8,345 nucleotides of DNA from Desulfobulbaceae bacterium (lineage in GTDB: Bacteria > Desulfobacterota > Desulfobulbia > Desulfobulbales > SURF-16), in the NCBI GenBank assembly GCA_023230525.1, contig JALNXE010000144.1, positions 1-8,345 of the forward strand, read 5' to 3'. Of this stretch, positions 6,039 through 8,345 are shown piece by piece. Position 1 is the first letter of the stretch. Each line of letters opens with the position of its first letter. Below the pieces are notes generated by a model that saw only the letters and a program-made list of their open reading frames with translations, was not told the DNA's origin and searched no databases. Both the position numbers and the translations under genes were made by a program.

Positions 6039-7321
6039 TCAGTCTTGTCATCAACCGCAGGCAGGACATTCCCCTGATCCGCGCCAAGGTCAAGATGCTG
6101 GCCGGAGCCGCCCGCTGTCCCCGGCTGGTGGTCACCCAGCTGTCCACCACCGCCTCCGAGATGGCCCGTCTGCTGTGGCAGAAATACGGGGGCGGCAAGG
6201 TGGATCTCTCCCTGATTCACTTGCCGGGCAAGGATGTCCGCACCGGCCTGGAGCTTGCGTTTGAGGGCCGGAAACCCTTTGTCAGCCTGGATGACGGGGC
6301 AAGTGCGGATTACCTGTCCGCTGATTACATTTACGAAGAGTTCGGCAGATTGGCGGCGGTCAAGGGAGCCCGCAGCGTGCTGGACGAGGTGGTTCTCGCC
6401 CAGGGCATGCGGGGCATGCCGGTGTGCATCAAATGTCTGAAATGGGGACTGGGGCGGGCCTGGGAAGAACTCCAGCAGTTGGAGGATCGGATAAGAAAAG
6501 AACTCTTTGCCGATACGGAAGAGTCCTATGTGGAGAATTTAAAGGTCAAGCATGAGGAGGTCGTCAAGCTGCTCAAGGAAAAATCGGCCAGAACCAGGGA
6601 GCTGGACCGGGTAAACGCCGAGCTTCTTTTCCTGAGCAGAAGCCTTGAGGAAATGGCCGAAGAGCGGACCATGGTGGAGATGTCCCTGCGCATCGCCGAC
6701 CGCATCAGAAATCCGGCCACCGTAATCGGCGGCCTGGTCCGGCTGCTTGCGGCCAAGAGCACGGGGGGCGATAAAGAGGAAAAAAAGCTGCTGGCCTTGA
6801 AGAAGCAGGCGGAAAAACTTGAGGAAGCGGTGCTGGATTTCGACTCCCTGGCGGCCCGCAAAAAAAATCTGTTCCGCGATGAGGACCTGATTGAGGTGGT
6901 AAATGAAGCCCTTTCCCTGTGCGTGACCTTGAGCAGAAAAAAAATCCGGCCCAAGGTGATTCTGCCGGACAAAAAGGTGCTGGTGCAGGCCAACCGGCGC
7001 ACCCTGACCATCGCCCTGCTCACTATTTTCCGGCATGCCGCCGCCGCAACTGGCATGGGCGGCGAGGTGATCGTGCAATTGACCACCTCCGAGGACCGGC
7101 CCTGCATCACGGTTTTATATTCCCCGACGGCTTCTTCAGAGTCCCGGCGGCAGGAAAGCCGTAATCTGACCCTCAATCTGGCCAACCAGATCATGGCGGA
7201 ACACCAGGGCGAAGTGCATTTCAAGGGCCAAGAGGGTGCCGGCGGCCTGCAGTCCATTGAGATCTGCCTGCCCCTGTTCTGGCATGAGGCAGGTTTGTTG
7301 GGTAAGATTATTCCCACCTGA
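6005..7321 (+). CDS. Degenerate histidine-kinase-like protein with RsbT-like N-terminus (pseudokinase)
   Basis: 438-residue cytoplasmic protein, last in the stressosome operon. The first ~70 residues resemble an RsbT/anti-sigma GHKL start (Ile-Asn-Arg-Arg-Gln-Asp-Ile, then Ser51-Glu-Met-Ala-Arg) but have Leu56 where the N-box Asn belongs and no Asp-x-Gly-x-Gly box. A Cys141-x-x-Cys144 motif precedes a long charged coiled coil (about 153-222). A HisKA-like helix follows, reading Asp232-Arg-Ile-Arg-Asn-Pro where kinases have His-Glu-Ile-Arg-Asn-Pro, so the phospho-acceptor is Asp. The C-terminal HATPase-like region (about 300-432) has His344 in the N-box and no recognisable glycine-rich ATP boxes. 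It is therefore likely a signalling adaptor rather than a kinase (inference). ATG 6005 fits the domain start and overlaps the upstream gene by 34 bases; the ribosome site is weak. Confidence 0.8.
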   Translation: MAGEIYESLHIISLVINRRQDIPLIRAKVKMLAGAARCPRLVVTQLSTTASEMARLLWQKYGGGKVDLSLIHLPGKDVRTGLELAFEGRKPFVSLDDGASADYLSADYIYEEFGRLAAVKGARSVLDEVVLAQGMRGMPVCIKCLKWGLGRAWEELQQLEDRIRKELFADTEESYVENLKVKHEEVVKLLKEKSARTRELDRVNAELLFLSRSLEEMAEERTMVEMSLRIADRIRNPATVIGGLVRLLAAKSTGGDKEEKKLLALKKQAEKLEEAVLDFDSLAARKKNLFRDEDLIEVVNEALSLCVTLSRKKIRPKVILPDKKVLVQANRRTLTIALLTIFRHAAAATGMGGEVIVQLTTSEDRPCITVLYSPTASSESRRQESRNLTLNLANQIMAEHQGEVHFKGQEGAGGLQSIEICLPLFWHEAGLLGKIIPT

Positions 7322-7337
7322 TCGTCTGATCATTTTT
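7319..7337 (+). terminator. Weak intrinsic terminator after the stressosome operon
   Basis: TGATC - GTCT - GATCA followed by five T. The short 5-bp AT-containing stem begins at the stop codon of the pseudokinase gene. The position is right but the stem is weak. Confidence 0.35.
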
Positions 7338-7354
7338 CCGCCGGGCAATTCCTC

Positions 7355-7383
7355 TTGACAAGCAGGCTCTTTCGTTGTATTCG
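7355..7383 (+). promoter_or_regulatory. Possible sigma70 promoter for the amidotransferase gene
   Basis: Perfect -35 TTGACA (7355-7360), a 17-base spacer, and a poor -10 TATTCG (7378-7383). It would give a leader of about 180 bases that includes the palindromic elements at 7417-7500. No better match was seen in the 248-base spacer. Confidence 0.3.
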
Positions 7384-7416
7384 ACAAAGATTTTGCATAT
7401 TGAACAGGGGCGCATT

Positions 7417-7500
7417 CGCCTGCAGCTTGCTGCGGGCGGGGCGAGTGGATGAAATAAAAGCTTCCTAACATCAACGACTCCCTCGGCTTGCTGCGGGGCG
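7417..7500. repeat. Palindromic extragenic element with paired GCTTGCTGCGGG cores
   Basis: First core: 7417-7438 folds into a near-perfect hairpin of nine pairs (one T-G) around CTTG, centred on GCAGCTTGCTGC. Second core: 7482-7499 repeats GCTTGCTGCGGGG with a decayed left arm. About 44 bases separate the two cores. Neither core is followed by a T-run on either strand, so they are not obvious terminators. The pattern is that of a dispersed REP-like element; copies elsewhere could not be checked. The rest of the spacer (7501-7557) shows nothing recognisable. Confidence 0.5.
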
Positions 7501-7569
7501 CTTCAATTCATATCTGCAATTTTATCACTGTGTTCTGTTCTTTTTACCAATAAACCTAAGGAGTAACCG

Positions 7570-8345
7570 ATGTGCCGGTTAGCGTTAAAAACCGCCAGTG
7601 AGCCATTCTCTCCCTATACCGTACTGCAGGCCATGGAGGCAATGCAGGAAGGATATGATGGCAGCGGCTTGGGGCTTCTGTTGCGGGGTCTGCAGTTTTC
7701 CGATTACAGCCACAAGGCGGGCGAGCCGGTCCTTTCCGGAATCGCCCATACCGAAGCGGCCTATGATCGTCTGAACACCTTCATGCAGAGCCGTGGTTTT
7801 CAAATTCAGTACGACCATGAATTTGATGTTGATCTGGCCAGGATTGAGGCCAGGGACAGATACAAATATCTGCTGCGGGTTTACCGGAAACCGGTGGCCT
7901 GGGAGGTTCTGTCCAGGGCCCAGATCGAAAACGAAATGATGATGATCCGCCTGGCCCTGCGCAAGGATGGTGAAGATCACGGCAATGACCTGACCATTTA
8001 TTCCTTTTGGCCCGATGTGGCCATGATCAAGGAGGTGGGCTGGCCCCTGGGCGTGGGCGAGGCGCTTGGCCTGGACAGCCACCGGATCAAATCCCGGGTC
8101 TGCATGGCCCAGGGCCGGCAGAACACCAACTGGGGCATCAACCTCTATGCCTGCCATCCCTTCTTTATTCAGGGGATCGCCACCATGACCAACGGCGAGA
8201 ACACCGCCTTTATTCCCATCAAGGACTGGCTCACCGGCAAGGGTTTCCCCGGCTATATCGGCTACCAGTCAGACAGCGAGGTTTTCGCCCATATCCTTCA
8301 CTATGTGGTGAAACAGCTGAGGCTGCCCCTTGAGGCCTATAAACA
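7570..8345 (+). CDS. Class II glutamine amidotransferase, glutamate synthase domain 1-like, C-terminus outside window
   Basis: Releases ammonia from glutamine, probably for a glutamate synthase assembled from separate GltB-like subunits. 258 codons are open to the window edge. Met1-Cys2-Arg supplies the N-terminal nucleophile cysteine after Met removal. Further Ntn-amidotransferase landmarks are an Asn-Thr-Asn and Ala-Cys-His-Pro-Phe stretch, then Thr-Asn208-Gly209-Glu-Asn-Thr (oxyanion hole; commonly His-Asn-Gly-Glu). A Ser-Asp-Ser-Glu motif comes near the end. The start is fixed by a strong AAGGAG (7558-7563) 6 bases upstream and by the position-2 cysteine. It appears to be a separate transcription unit from the stressosome operon. 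Downstream FMN-binding and GXGXG subunits would be expected outside the window. An amidotransferase of other specificity (PurF- or GlmS-like) is less likely. Confidence 0.85.
   Translation, partial: MCRLALKTASEPFSPYTVLQAMEAMQEGYDGSGLGLLLRGLQFSDYSHKAGEPVLSGIAHTEAAYDRLNTFMQSRGFQIQYDHEFDVDLARIEARDRYKYLLRVYRKPVAWEVLSRAQIENEMMMIRLALRKDGEDHGNDLTIYSFWPDVAMIKEVGWPLGVGEALGLDSHRIKSRVCMAQGRQNTNWGINLYACHPFFIQGIATMTNGENTAFIPIKDWLTGKGFPGYIGYQSDSEVFAHILHYVVKQLRLPLEAYK

Noticed and set aside
7585..8157. 190-codon minus-strand ORF opposite the amidotransferase
   Set aside because: The plus strand has a strong ribosome site, Cys2 and family motifs; the minus ORF has none.
1..8345. CRISPR array, tRNA, rRNA or insertion sequence
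   Set aside because: No regularly spaced repeats, no cloverleaf-like sequence and no transposase ORF or terminal repeats were seen.

Overview
The window looks like part of a chromosome from a strictly anaerobic, moderately GC-rich member of the Desulfobacterota (a sulfate reducer or a relative). The taxonomic signals are a heterodisulfide-reductase-type HdrA next to a fused HdrC-HdrB protein, a selenocysteine codon in the latter, a stressosome operon, and short AACG-type intergenic repeats. Genus-level placement cannot be made from the sequence alone.

Left part, minus strand (3449 to 1): a two-gene redox operon. The first gene (3449-2229) is a 406-residue HdrD-like protein with an N-terminal HdrC dicluster ferredoxin and C-terminal HdrB CCG domains. 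Its frame is interrupted once, by a UGA at 2741-2739 that lies in the context Glu-UGA-Gly-His and is followed by a hairpin with bacterial SECIS geometry. I read it as selenocysteine. A simple gene caller would split this gene into a 240-codon ORF and a 167-codon ORF. The second gene (2114 to beyond base 1) is a long HdrA with two FAD modules. A 114-base gap with an imperfect inverted repeat followed by T6 separates the two genes.

Middle (3450-3702): a divergent promoter region, with a good minus-strand promoter for the redox operon and a GGA-rich leader for the plus-strand operon.

Centre to right, plus strand (3703-7321): a compact four-gene stressosome operon. It encodes RsbR (Cys-rich PAS sensor plus STAS), RsbS (STAS only), a fusion of an RsbT-type switch kinase with an RsbX/SpoIIE-type PP2C phosphatase, and a degenerate histidine-kinase-like protein. 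The last protein lacks the phospho-acceptor His and the ATP-binding Asn residues. By analogy with Bacillus, a PAS signal would let the RsbT domain phosphorylate RsbR and RsbS and leave the scaffold, while the fused phosphatase resets it. The pseudokinase is the obvious candidate output or adaptor partner, since no sigma factor, anti-sigma factor or RsbU is encoded here.

Right end: after a weak terminator comes a 248-base spacer with a palindromic repeat element and a possible promoter. It is followed by the start of a class II glutamine amidotransferase of the glutamate-synthase domain 1 type (7570 to beyond the edge).
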